From NCBI GenBank assembly GCA_007129775.1, contig SKUV01000028.1:1-7613 (forward strand): a DNA stretch of 7,613 nt, read 5' to 3'. This document shows positions 1-6,411 of this stretch, piece by piece. Below the pieces are notes generated by a model. It was not told the origin of the DNA, did no database searches, and was given only the letters and a program-made list of their open reading frames with translations. The stretch is from Paracoccaceae bacterium (GTDB lineage Bacteria; Pseudomonadota; Alphaproteobacteria; Rhodobacterales; Rhodobacteraceae). Every line of letters begins with the position of its first letter. The stretch's first letter is position 1. Made by a program: the position numbers and the translations under genes.

Positions 1-67
1 CCGCGGCGGGAGCCGGCCAATCGATTACCGGCCTGAAGATGTAATTGTTTATATTGACGGAGGGCAG
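1..67 (+). promoter_or_regulatory. glmM upstream leader with strong ribosome binding site
   Basis: This is the short stretch before glmM. A GGAGGG Shine-Dalgarno sequence at 59-64 sits just before the ATG at 68 and supports that start. Positions 37-57 are clearly AT-rich compared with the rest of the window. Two of the forward frames end here, with a TGA at 34-36 and a TAA at 42-44, so either could be the last residues of an upstream gene cut by the window edge. I cannot identify such a gene from 11-13 residues. The third frame stays open into glmM. Confidence 0.5.
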
Positions 68-1411
68 ATGGTCCGCAAGCTTTTCGGTACCGACGGCGTA
101 AGGGGGCGTGCCAACAGCCATCCGATGACCGCAGAGATGGCGCTGCGCCTCGGGGCGGCCGCGGGGCTTTATTTCCGCACCGACGGCCAGAATCGCCACC
201 GCGTCGTGATCGGCAAGGACACGCGCCGCTCCGGCTACATGCTGGAGAACGCCCTGACTGCGGGGCTGACCAGCACCGGCATGAATGTGCTGCTGCTGGG
301 CCCGGTGCCGACGCCGGCCGTGGGTTATCTGACGCGCTCCATGCGGGCTGATCTGGGCATCATGATCTCGGCCAGCCACAACCCGCACGAGGACAACGGC
401 ATCAAGTTTTTCGGCCCCGACGGCTTCAAGCTGTCCGATGCGGCTGAGGCCGAGATCGAGGCTATCCTCGCGGGCGAGATCGCGCCGGCCCAGCCGGCCA
501 ATATCGGGCGCGCAAAGCGAATCGACGACGGGCTCGGCCGGTATGTGGAATATGCCAAGACGACCTTTTCCAGCGCCGCGCGGCTGAGCGGGCTGCGCGT
601 GGTGATAGATGCCGCCCACGGGGCGGCCTATCGCGCCGCACCCGATGTGCTGTGGGAACTGGGCGCCGAAGTGATCCCGATGGGCGTGGCGCCCGACGGG
701 TTCAACATCAACAAGGCTTGCGGCTCGACCGATACGGCGGCGGCTGCCGAACTGGTGCGCGAGAGCGGGGCGGATCTGGGCATCTGTCTCGATGGCGATG
801 CCGACCGCGTGATGCTGCTGGACGAGACCGGCGCAGTGGCCGATGGCGACCAGATCATGGCCCTTCTCGCCGCACGCTGGGCGGCGCAGGACAGGCTGCG
901 CGACGGCACGCTGGTTGGCACGGTGATGTCCAACCTCGGGCTGGAGCGGCATCTGCAGGGGCAGGGGCTGCGGCTGGAGCGCACACAGGTCGGCGACCGC
1001 CATGTGGTGGCGCGGATGCGCGAGGGCGGCTGGAACCTCGGGGGCGAGCCTTCGGGCCATATCGTGATGACCGATTACGCCACCACCGGTGACGGGCTGA
1101 TCGCGGGGTTGCAGTTTCTGGCGGCCATGGCCGACACGGGTCAGCCGGCCAGCCGGCTGATGCGCTGTTTCGAGCCGGTGCCGCAGTTGCTGGAAAATGT
1201 CCGCTACAGCCCGGGGGCCGACCCGATGGGCGCCGAAACCGTGCGCGCCATCATTTCGGGGAGCGAGGCGCGGCTCGCCGGGCGTGGGCGCATCCTGATC
1301 CGCAAATCGGGCACCGAGCCGCTGATCCGGGTGATGGCGGAATGCGAGGACGAGGCGCTCCTGGCCGAGGTGGTTGCCGAGATCGTGGACACTGTCCGCT
1401 CAGTCGCCTGA
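68..1411 (+). CDS. glmM: Phosphoglucosamine mutase GlmM
   Basis: This cytoplasmic enzyme interconverts glucosamine-6-phosphate and glucosamine-1-phosphate, the step leading to UDP-N-acetylglucosamine for peptidoglycan and lipopolysaccharide. The 447-residue length is normal for the family. The four-domain alpha-D-phosphohexomutase signature is intact. The N-terminus reads KLFGTDGVRG. The catalytic phosphoserine loop ISASHNP is at residues 100-106, with S103 the expected phosphorylated serine. The metal-binding loop DGDADR is at 242-247, with D242, D244 and D246 as ligands. The sugar-binding loop GGEPSGH is at 325-331, and the phosphate-binding loop RKSGTEP is at 412-418. The start follows a GGAGGG ribosome binding site. 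The gene is convergent with the DUF2244 gene downstream. The TGA stop is the first TGA of an 11-bp tandem repeat that continues past the gene. Confidence 0.97.
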   Translation: MVRKLFGTDGVRGRANSHPMTAEMALRLGAAAGLYFRTDGQNRHRVVIGKDTRRSGYMLENALTAGLTSTGMNVLLLGPVPTPAVGYLTRSMRADLGIMISASHNPHEDNGIKFFGPDGFKLSDAAEAEIEAILAGEIAPAQPANIGRAKRIDDGLGRYVEYAKTTFSSAARLSGLRVVIDAAHGAAYRAAPDVLWELGAEVIPMGVAPDGFNINKACGSTDTAAAAELVRESGADLGICLDGDADRVMLLDETGAVADGDQIMALLAARWAAQDRLRDGTLVGTVMSNLGLERHLQGQGLRLERTQVGDRHVVARMREGGWNLGGEPSGHIVMTDYATTGDGLIAGLQFLAAMADTGQPASRLMRCFEPVPQLLENVRYSPGADPMGAETVRAIISGSEARLAGRGRILIRKSGTEPLIRVMAECEDEALLAEVVAEIVDTVRSVA

Positions 1412-1446
1412 ACCACGCCTGAACCACACCTGAACCACGCCTGACC
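1406..1446 (+). repeat. 11-bp tandem repeat spanning the glmM stop codon
   Basis: The unit GCCTGAACCAC occurs at 1406-1416 and 1417-1427, then as ACCTGAACCAC at 1428-1438, then as a partial GCCTGACC at 1439-1446. Each unit contains TGA. Because 11 is not a multiple of 3, the TGAs at 1409, 1420 and 1431 fall in three different frames, and the one at 1442 returns to the glmM frame. The repeat may be recent slippage at the gene end. Any role as a fail-safe stop is an inference. Confidence 0.85.
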
Positions 1447-1522
1447 GCGCAGACCCCTCCCGATCCGCAGCCACCCCGCGCGCGCCGCCCGGGCAGCGCC
1501 TGCTGCTGCTCTTGTCGCGGGC
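1447..1522. other. Convergent intergenic gap between glmM and the DUF2244 gene
   Basis: This short non-coding gap lies between two gene ends that face each other. I see no convincing intrinsic terminator. The best structure is a small hairpin, GCAGC-GCCT-GCTGC at 1493-1506, with no T tract on either side. A 5-bp inverted repeat, CTCAG at 1522-1526 with CTGAG at 1533-1537, overlaps the end of the DUF2244 gene. Confidence 0.4.
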
Positions 1523-2053
1523 TCAGACGCGGCTGAGGGCGCGTTCCAGAAGCTCGCGCAGATCGGCCCGCTCCTCGGGGCTGAGGAACGCGCCGATCTC
1601 AACCTCGCGGCCGCCGCCCTTGAGCGTGAGGTAGTTCTCCACCGGCCCGCCCTCGGCGCGCAATGCCACGCGGACCCAATACGGGTTGGCCTCCCACGCC
1701 CGGCGGGCGCCGCGCGGCTCGGTCCGCACGAGGCTCACCCGGTCCGACCAGAGGTGCAATTCCTCGGTCAGGCGGCCATCGGCATAGTTGCGCCGCAGCG
1801 CGATCCAGAGCCCGCCCACCGTAAGCACGAAAAACGGCAAGAGCCCCCAAAGCACCGGCGTCCCCAACACCCCCAGCAGAGGCAGCGCGATCAGCCCGCA
1901 GGTCAGCGCGATGAAGCCCGCGAACCCCCGCGCCGGCAGCGACCGGTTGGGCCACAGCACCAGATGCAGGGCCGGCGGGCCGCCCTCGGCGTGGCAGAAG
2001 GCCCCGGCGGTGACCGGGGCCTTCGTGTGGTCTTGCATGGTCTCGACCGGCAT
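1523..2053 (-). CDS. DUF2244 domain-containing membrane protein
   Basis: This 176-residue protein resembles the DUF2244 family, whose biochemical function is unknown. The visible family-like features are LVLWPNRSLPARGF at residues 31-44, two adjacent hydrophobic segments at about 44-63 and 67-86 joined by a very short G-T-P turn, and RRNY at 87-90. About 85 soluble residues follow, ending in a charged helical tail. This suggests a hairpin inner-membrane anchor with a cytoplasmic C-terminal domain. The gene begins 34 nt after ctaD on the same strand and is probably co-transcribed with it, so a link to oxidase biogenesis or membrane function is possible but is only a guess from context. The start is uncertain: an in-frame ATG at 2038 (residue 6) is an alternative, and neither start has a strong Shine-Dalgarno sequence. 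Confidence 0.8.
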   Translation of the reverse strand: MPVETMQDHTKAPVTAGAFCHAEGGPPALHLVLWPNRSLPARGFAGFIALTCGLIALPLLGVLGTPVLWGLLPFFVLTVGGLWIALRRNYADGRLTEELHLWSDRVSLVRTEPRGARRAWEANPYWVRVALRAEGGPVENYLTLKGGGREVEIGAFLSPEERADLRELLERALSRV

Positions 2054-2087
2054 ATGCCTGCCGCCTGCTCGCTAACGGGGCTGCGCT

Positions 2088-3761
2088 TCAGTGGGCGTGG
2101 CCCTTGTCCCATTCCGACTGCTTGGGCAGCGTCTCGAACGTGTGTTCGGGCGGCGGCGAGGGCAGGGTCCATTCCAGCGTGTCGGCATGCTCGTTCCAGT
2201 AGTTCTTTTCCGTCCCCCGCTCGCCGCGGGTCAGGGTGTAGTAGATCACCCCGATGAAGAACACGAACGAGGCGAAGGAGATGAAGGCGCCAATCGACGA
2301 GATGTAGTTCCAGAAGGCATAGGCCTCGGGATAGTCGATATAGCGGCGCGGCATCCCCTGACGGCCGAGGAAGTGCTGCGGGAAGAACGTCAGGTTCGAG
2401 CCGATGAACATGGTCCAGAAATGCACCTTGCCGGCCCATTCGGGATATTGCCGGCCCGACATCTTGCCGATCCAGTAATAGATCCCCGCAAAGAGCGCGA
2501 AGACCGCCCCGAGCGACATCACGTAGTGGAAATGGGCCACCACGTAATAGGTGTCGTGATAGAGCCGGTCGATCGCCGCCTGGCTGAGCACGACGCCCGT
2601 GACGCCGCCCACGGTGAAGAGGAACAGAAAGCCGAAGGCCCAGAGCATCGGCGTCTTGAACTCCACCGAACCGCCCCACATGGTCGCGATCCAGCTGAAG
2701 ATCTTGATCCCTGTCGGCACCGCGATGACCATCGTCGCCAGCATGAAATAGGCCTGCTGGGTCAGAGACATGCCCACCGTGTACATGTGGTGCGCCCAGA
2801 CAACGAAGCCCAGCACCCCGATCGCCACCATCGCATAGACCATCGGCAGATAGCCGAAGATCGGCTTCCTGGAGAAGGTGGCGATGACATGGGAGATGAT
2901 GCCGAAGCCGGGGATGATGATGATATAGACCTCGGGATGACCGAAGAACCACAGGATGTGCTGGTAAAGCACCGGGTCGCCCCCGCCGGCCGGATCGAAG
3001 AAGGCGGTGCCGAAGTTGCGGTCGGTCAGGAGCATCGTGATCGCACCGGCCAGAACCGGCAGCGCCAGCAGGATCATCCACGCGGTGATGAACACCGACC
3101 ACGCGAACAGCGGCACCTTGTGCAGGGTCATGCCCGGCGCGCGCATGTTCAGGAATGTGGTGATGATGTTGATCGCCCCGAGGATCGACGAGGCGCCCGA
3201 GACATGGACGGCGAAGATCGCCAGATCCATCGAATAGCCGCCTTCGGTCGTGGACAATGGCGGATATAGCACCCATCCCACGCCCGACCCCAGTTGCCCG
3301 TTGCCCCCCGGTGACAGCACCGAGGCCACAGCCAGCGAAGACCCCGCCACATAGAGCCAGTAGCTGAGGTTGTTGAGCCGCGGAAAGGCCATGTCCGGCG
3401 CACCGATGTGCAGCGGCATGAAGTAATTGCCGAAACCGCCGAAGAGTGCGGGAATCACCACGAAGAACATCATCAGGATGCCGTGCGCGGTGACCAGCAC
3501 GTTCCAGATATGGCCGTTGGGGGTGCAATCCTCCACCGCCGCGGCGGTCATCCGCGCGCCTTCCATGCACATGTACTGCACACCCGGCGTCATCAACTCC
3601 ATTCGCATGTAGACCGTGAAGGCCACAGCGATGAAGCCCACGACACCCGACGTGAACAGGTAGAGGATGCCGATATCCTTGTGGTTGGTGGACATGAACC
3701 AGCGCGTGAAGAAGCTGCGCTTGTCCTCGTGTCCCTCACCATGGGTGGCTGCGTCGGCCAT
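2088..3761 (-). CDS. ctaD: Cytochrome c oxidase subunit I (aa3-type)
   Basis: This is the catalytic subunit of the proton-pumping aa3 terminal oxidase, which passes electrons from cytochrome c through heme a to the heme a3-CuB centre. The protein has 557 residues and about 12 membrane helices. All key residues are present, one lower than in Paracoccus denitrificans: heme a ligands H93 and H412, heme a3 ligand H410, and CuB ligands H275, H324 and H325. The crosslinked Y279 lies in FGHPEVY. D-channel D123, E277 and K-channel K353 are present, as is the R472-R473 pair near the heme propionates. The loop after helix 1, containing CTPNGHIWN, fits the alphaproteobacterial type. GGGAG at 3768-3772 lies 6 nt before the ATG. 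Subunits II and III and assembly genes are absent here, as in relatives where ctaD is unlinked. Confidence 0.98.
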   Translation of the reverse strand: MADAATHGEGHEDKRSFFTRWFMSTNHKDIGILYLFTSGVVGFIAVAFTVYMRMELMTPGVQYMCMEGARMTAAAVEDCTPNGHIWNVLVTAHGILMMFFVVIPALFGGFGNYFMPLHIGAPDMAFPRLNNLSYWLYVAGSSLAVASVLSPGGNGQLGSGVGWVLYPPLSTTEGGYSMDLAIFAVHVSGASSILGAINIITTFLNMRAPGMTLHKVPLFAWSVFITAWMILLALPVLAGAITMLLTDRNFGTAFFDPAGGGDPVLYQHILWFFGHPEVYIIIIPGFGIISHVIATFSRKPIFGYLPMVYAMVAIGVLGFVVWAHHMYTVGMSLTQQAYFMLATMVIAVPTGIKIFSWIATMWGGSVEFKTPMLWAFGFLFLFTVGGVTGVVLSQAAIDRLYHDTYYVVAHFHYVMSLGAVFALFAGIYYWIGKMSGRQYPEWAGKVHFWTMFIGSNLTFFPQHFLGRQGMPRRYIDYPEAYAFWNYISSIGAFISFASFVFFIGVIYYTLTRGERGTEKNYWNEHADTLEWTLPSPPPEHTFETLPKQSEWDKGHAH

Positions 3762-3857
3762 GAGGTGCTCCCGTTCCCTTGTCTTTCGTTGTCCCCGGGG
3801 CTGGAAGGAACCGTATCGCGCCGGAACGCGAGTCTCTCCTGCCCCTTTTGCCAGCGT

Positions 3858-3886
3858 CTTTTAGGATGCTATTGCATGCTGAGCAA
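3858..3886 (-). promoter_or_regulatory. Candidate sigma-70-type promoter for ctaD
   Basis: Read on the minus strand, a -35-like TTGCTC (3886-3881) and a -10-like TAAAAG (3863-3858) are separated by exactly 17 bp. This would give a leader of roughly 90 nt before ctaD. The -35 element overlaps a perfect dyad, ATTGC-N7-GCAAT at 3871-3887, that could be a repressor or activator site. The match to consensus is partial (4 of 6 in each box), so this is a candidate only. Confidence 0.3.
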
Positions 3887-4026
3887 TGGAACGGATGCCG
3901 CAGGGGGCGAAAAAAACTGCTCCCCGCGCGGCCGGATGCATCGTCTGTTTCCCGGCGGCCTGGGAATGAACTCGCGCGGGGTCCGCCGCATGCCTGCACG
4001 CCCGGCCCGGGCGGTTTCGCTACGGT

Positions 4027-4062
4027 GCCGGGCGCGCAGGGCTGATCGCCCCACCGCCCGGC
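4027..4062 (-). terminator. Inverted repeat downstream of kynA, possible terminator
   Basis: The arms GCCGGGCG (4027-4034) and CGCCCGGC (4055-4062) are perfect 8-bp complements around a 20-nt loop. They begin 17 nt beyond the kynA stop. The position and G+C content suit a transcript-end structure. There is no T tract next to the stem on the minus strand, so it may act with Rho, stabilise the 3' end, or be chance in GC-rich DNA. Confidence 0.3.
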
Positions 4063-4079
4063 GACAGCGCCCGCGATGC

Positions 4080-4916
4080 TCAAAGCGCCGTGCGCACGGA
4101 CCAGAGCTCCGGAAAAAGCTCCACCTCCAGCATCCGGCGCAGGTAACTCACCCCCGCCGTGCCGCCGGTGCCGCGCTTGAAGCCGATCACGCGTTCCACC
4201 GTGGTCACATGGTTGAACCGCCAGCGGCGAAAGTAATCCTCCAGATCCACGAGCTTTTCGGCCAGTTCATAGCATTCCCAGTGCCGCTCGGGCGCGCGGT
4301 AGACCTCTGCCCAGACATCGCGCAGGGCGTCGCTGGCCTGCCACGGCTGCGCCACGTCGCGCGCCAGCACCTCGGCCGGCACCGCAAGCCCCGTGCCCGC
4401 CAGATGCCGCACCGCCAGATCGTAAAGCGTGGGCCGCCCCAGTTCGGCCTGCAGCGCGGCGCTCAGGTCGGGCCGGTGGGCATGGGGGCGCAGCATCGCC
4501 GGATTGCGGTTGCCCAGCGCGAATTCAATCAGCCGGTATTGCCACGACTGGAACCCCGAGGATTGCCCCAGCGCCGCGCGAAAGCGGGTGTAGTCGCTGG
4601 GCGTCATGGTGCGCAGCACGTCCCATGCGCTGTTGAGTTGCTCGAAGACGCGCGCCAGCCGGGCCAGCATCTTGAAGGCCGGGCGCAGATCGCCCGCCGC
4701 GATGGCCGCGCGCGCCGCGTCGAGTTCGTGCAGCGCCAGCCGCATCCAAAGCTCGGACGTCTGGTGCTGAATGATGAAAAGCATCTCGTCATGGGCATCC
4801 GACAGCGGGTGCTGCGCACTCAGCACAGCATCGAGGCCGAGGTAATCGGTATAGGACATCCGCGCCCGGAAATCGGTGCGCGCGCCCTCGCTCGCGGGGT
4901 CATAGGGGTCGGTCAT
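4080..4916 (-). CDS. kynA: Tryptophan 2,3-dioxygenase
   Basis: This cytoplasmic heme enzyme adds O2 across the indole C2-C3 bond of L-tryptophan to give N-formylkynurenine, the first step of the kynurenine pathway. The 278-residue length fits bacterial homotetrameric enzymes. Active-site residues align with the Xanthomonas campestris enzyme at a constant offset of 4: F47 and H51 (in MLFIIQHQTSELW), Y109, R113, S120, the proximal heme ligand H236 (in WRFNHVTTVERV), and T250 in FKRGTGGTAG. The ATG is preceded by GGAG at 4925-4928, 8 nt away. It is the last gene of the kynU operon, 39 nt after a possible small ORF. The formamidase needed between KynA and KynU is not encoded in this window. Confidence 0.97.
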   Translation of the reverse strand: MTDPYDPASEGARTDFRARMSYTDYLGLDAVLSAQHPLSDAHDEMLFIIQHQTSELWMRLALHELDAARAAIAAGDLRPAFKMLARLARVFEQLNSAWDVLRTMTPSDYTRFRAALGQSSGFQSWQYRLIEFALGNRNPAMLRPHAHRPDLSAALQAELGRPTLYDLAVRHLAGTGLAVPAEVLARDVAQPWQASDALRDVWAEVYRAPERHWECYELAEKLVDLEDYFRRWRFNHVTTVERVIGFKRGTGGTAGVSYLRRMLEVELFPELWSVRTAL

Positions 4917-4955
4917 GGCTGTGTCTCCGGATCGGTTCAGGGGTAGGGCGCTGCC

Positions 4956-5060
4956 TCATCCCCGGCCGTTCAGCGACCCCACCATCGCCAGCCTGCGCCA
5001 CAGCGCCGCCCAGCCCTGCGGCCGGGCGAGGATATGGTGCGAGGGGCGCGGGCGGATCAT
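4956..5060 (-). CDS. Possible 34-residue ORF overlapping the kynU stop
   Basis: An ATG at 5060-5058 overlaps the kynU stop in an ATGA junction, the usual geometry for translational coupling. It opens a 34-codon frame ending in TGA at 4956-4958, 39 nt before kynA. The peptide begins MIRPRPSHHILARPQGW and is rich in arginine and tryptophan, with no acidic residue. I see no hydrophobic membrane segment and recognise no family. Third codon positions are G or C in 31 of 33 sense codons after the start. That fits coding but is weak evidence in DNA this GC-rich. There is no clear Shine-Dalgarno sequence of its own. It could be a real small protein, a leader peptide for kynA, or a chance frame. Confidence 0.4.
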   Translation of the reverse strand: MIRPRPSHHILARPQGWAALWRRLAMVGSLNGRG

Positions 5061-6250
5061 GTCACCGCAGCCCGGGCCCTGTATTCCGCCCGGTCCCAGA
5101 GCCCCTTTGCCATCACCTCGGCCAGCGTGTCGCCGGCCTGCGCGACCTCCTCCATTCCGATATAGAGCGGCGCGAAGCCGAAGCGCAGGATATCGGGCGC
5201 GCGGAAATCGCCGATCACACCGCGCGCGATCAGCGCCTGCATGATGGCATAGCCCTCCGGGTGGCGGAAACTCACCTGACTGCCGCGCGCGGCCGGGTCG
5301 CGCGGACTGGCCAGCCGCAGATCGGGGCAGCGCGCCGCCACCCCGGCGATGAATGCCTCGCTCAATTCGATCGACCGGGCGCGGATATCGGCCATCTCCA
5401 CCCCCTCCCAGACGTCGAGCGCCGCCTCCAGCGCCGCGAGCTGCAGGATCGGCGGCGTGCCCACGCGCATCCGCGCAACGCCCTCGGCCGGGCGATACTC
5501 CGCGTCGAAGGCGAAGGGGGCGGCATGGCCCAGCCAGCCGGGCAGGGCGGGCAGCGCGTCGCCCGCAAGATGGGGCGCGACATAGATGAAAGCCGGCCCG
5601 CCGGGCCCGGAATTCAGATACTTGTAGGTGCAGCCCACGGCGAAATCCGCACCCGCTCCGGCCAGATCGACCGGAATCGCCCCGGCCGAATGGGCCAGAT
5701 CCCAGACCGTCAGCGCCCCCGCCCCATGGGCCTGCGCCGTCAGCGCCGCCATGTCATGCAGCCGCCCCGTGCGGTAATCGACCTCGGTCAGCATCAGCAC
5801 CGCAAGGCTGTCGTCGATGGCGCCGGCCACCTCTTCGGGCGCCACCACGCGCAAGCGCCAGCCCTCGCCCAGCAACTCGCACAGCCCCCGCGCCATATAG
5901 AGGTCGGACGGAAAGTTGCCGCTGTCCGACAGGATCACCCGACGCTCGGGCCGCATCCGCACCGCCGCGGCCAGCGCCTGCCACAGCTTGATCGACAGCG
6001 TGTCGCCCGTGGTCACGCTGCCCGCCGGCGCGCCGATCAGCCGGGCGATCCGGTCGCCCGCACGCGCGGGCGCTTCCATCCAGCCGGCCCTGTTCCAGCC
6101 GGTAACCAGCATCGCGCCCCACTCGTCCTGCATCATCCGCGCCACCCGCGCGCCCGCCGCGCGGGGCAGCGGGCCCAGCGAATTGCCGTCCAGATAGGCC
6201 AGCCCCTCGGGGATGTCGAACAGCGCACGGGTGGCGGTGAAATCGGTCAT
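5057..6250 (-). CDS. kynU: Kynureninase
   Basis: This PLP-dependent, fold-type I cytoplasmic enzyme hydrolyses L-kynurenine to anthranilate and L-alanine. From the chosen start it has 397 residues, typical for the family. Visible motifs are YLDGNSLGPLP at 19-29, the cofactor-phosphate region around TTGDTLS at 80-86, FPSDLY at 113-118, and WDLAHSAG at 183-190 with D184 and H187 expected to contact PLP. TYKYLNSGPGGPAF at 208-221 carries K210 as the Schiff-base lysine. GTPPILQLAALE at 264-275 and RFGFAPLYI at 356-364 complete the set. The ATG at 6250 is preferred because GGAG at 6257-6260 lies 6 nt upstream and the family normally begins close to this MTDF. A longer frame from a GTG at 6304 adds 18 unconvincing residues. 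It is the first gene of the kyn operon and is divergent from the H-NOX gene. Confidence 0.95.
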   Translation of the reverse strand: MTDFTATRALFDIPEGLAYLDGNSLGPLPRAAGARVARMMQDEWGAMLVTGWNRAGWMEAPARAGDRIARLIGAPAGSVTTGDTLSIKLWQALAAAVRMRPERRVILSDSGNFPSDLYMARGLCELLGEGWRLRVVAPEEVAGAIDDSLAVLMLTEVDYRTGRLHDMAALTAQAHGAGALTVWDLAHSAGAIPVDLAGAGADFAVGCTYKYLNSGPGGPAFIYVAPHLAGDALPALPGWLGHAAPFAFDAEYRPAEGVARMRVGTPPILQLAALEAALDVWEGVEMADIRARSIELSEAFIAGVAARCPDLRLASPRDPAARGSQVSFRHPEGYAIMQALIARGVIGDFRAPDILRFGFAPLYIGMEEVAQAGDTLAEVMAKGLWDRAEYRARAAVT

Positions 6251-6320
6251 CGGCGGCTCCGGTCCTGCAGCCACGGGGGCGCTTGCTTGCAAGGCTTGTG
6301 GCACAGGGCGGGCGGCGGCG

Positions 6321-6345
6321 CAAACGCCTTGGGCGCGGGCGTTTG
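6321..6345. repeat. Perfect 8-bp inverted repeat in the divergent region
   Basis: CAAACGCC at 6321-6328 and GGCGTTTG at 6338-6345 are exact reverse complements separated by 9 bp. The centre-to-centre spacing of the arms is 17 bp, which suits a dimeric regulator reading two nearby major grooves. It lies 70 bp from the kynU start and 66 bp from the H-NOX gene start. Confidence 0.6.
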
Positions 6346-6355
6346 AGCCTCGTTA

Positions 6356-6369
6356 ACCGGTCGTCCGGT
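6356..6369. repeat. Short inverted repeat ACCGG-N4-CCGGT
   Basis: ACCGG (6356-6360) and CCGGT (6365-6369) form a perfect dyad with a 4-bp centre. It immediately follows a GTTAAC palindrome and lies 42 bp before the H-NOX gene start, where a promoter or operator would be expected. It is short enough to arise by chance in GC-rich DNA. Confidence 0.4.
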
Positions 6370-6411
6370 AGTCTGCTTTGCGAATCATGGGCAAGCGCAG
6401 GCGTGGCGGGG

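Larger units (their letters stand above)
3762..4079. other. 318-bp non-coding region between kynA and ctaD
   Basis: I see no credible gene on either strand. From the ctaD side it holds the ctaD ribosome binding site (GGGAG at 3768-3772), the candidate promoter at 3858-3886, and the dyad at 3871-3887. The hexamer GGATGC occurs three times in the same orientation, at 3864, 3893 and 3934. A run of seven A lies at 3910-3916. There is an inverted repeat at 3999-4013 (CGCCCG-GCC-CGGGCG) and a larger one at 4027-4062 close to the kynA stop. The part nearest ctaD is richer in A and T than the part nearest kynA. Confidence 0.6.
6251..6411. promoter_or_regulatory. Divergent promoter region between kynU and the H-NOX gene
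   Basis: These 161 bp must carry the promoters for both directions unless transcription reads in from elsewhere. I could not pick clear -35/-10 pairs. The region contains a perfect 8-bp inverted repeat (6321-6345), a second 5-bp one (6356-6369), the palindromes CTTGCAAG (6286-6293) and GTTAAC (6352-6357), and the kynU ribosome binding site. The dyads are good candidates for operator sites of a regulator of tryptophan catabolism or of the signalling genes. Which one is not decidable from sequence. Confidence 0.55.

Noticed and set aside
2091..3269. 392-codon plus-strand open frame opposite ctaD
   Set aside because: It is antisense to ctaD. Long antisense frames are expected in GC-rich genes because stops are rare.
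1903..3570. 555-codon minus-strand open frame overlapping ctaD and the DUF2244 gene
   Set aside because: It is an off-frame shadow of ctaD. The translation is Arg/His/Gly-rich with no family-like motifs, while the 557-residue ctaD frame has every catalytic residue.
3872..3886. TTGC-N7-GCAA as an FNR/CRP-type binding site
   Set aside because: The FNR-type site needs TTGAT-N4-ATCAA spacing. This dyad is one base longer and lacks the inner AT pairs.
3910..3916. Run of seven A (T7 on the minus strand) as a kynA terminator
   Set aside because: No stable stem lies directly before the T run on the minus strand, and it is over 100 nt from the nearest strong dyad.
3999..4013. CGCCCG-GCC-CGGGCG hairpin followed by GTTTC as a plus-strand terminator
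   Set aside because: No plus-strand gene ends upstream of it, and three T residues are too few for an intrinsic terminator.
3408..4946. 512-codon plus-strand open frame opposite kynA and the start of ctaD
   Set aside because: It is antisense to well-supported genes, with composition typical of the complement of GC-rich coding DNA and no recognisable domain.
6251..6304. Longer kynU beginning at GTG 6304
   Set aside because: There is no Shine-Dalgarno sequence before it, and the extra 18 residues do not look like the kynureninase N-terminus. The ATG at 6250 has GGAG at ideal spacing.
5261..6346. 361-codon plus-strand open frame opposite kynU
   Set aside because: It is antisense to kynureninase, His/Arg/Gln-rich, and without a ribosome binding site or family resemblance.
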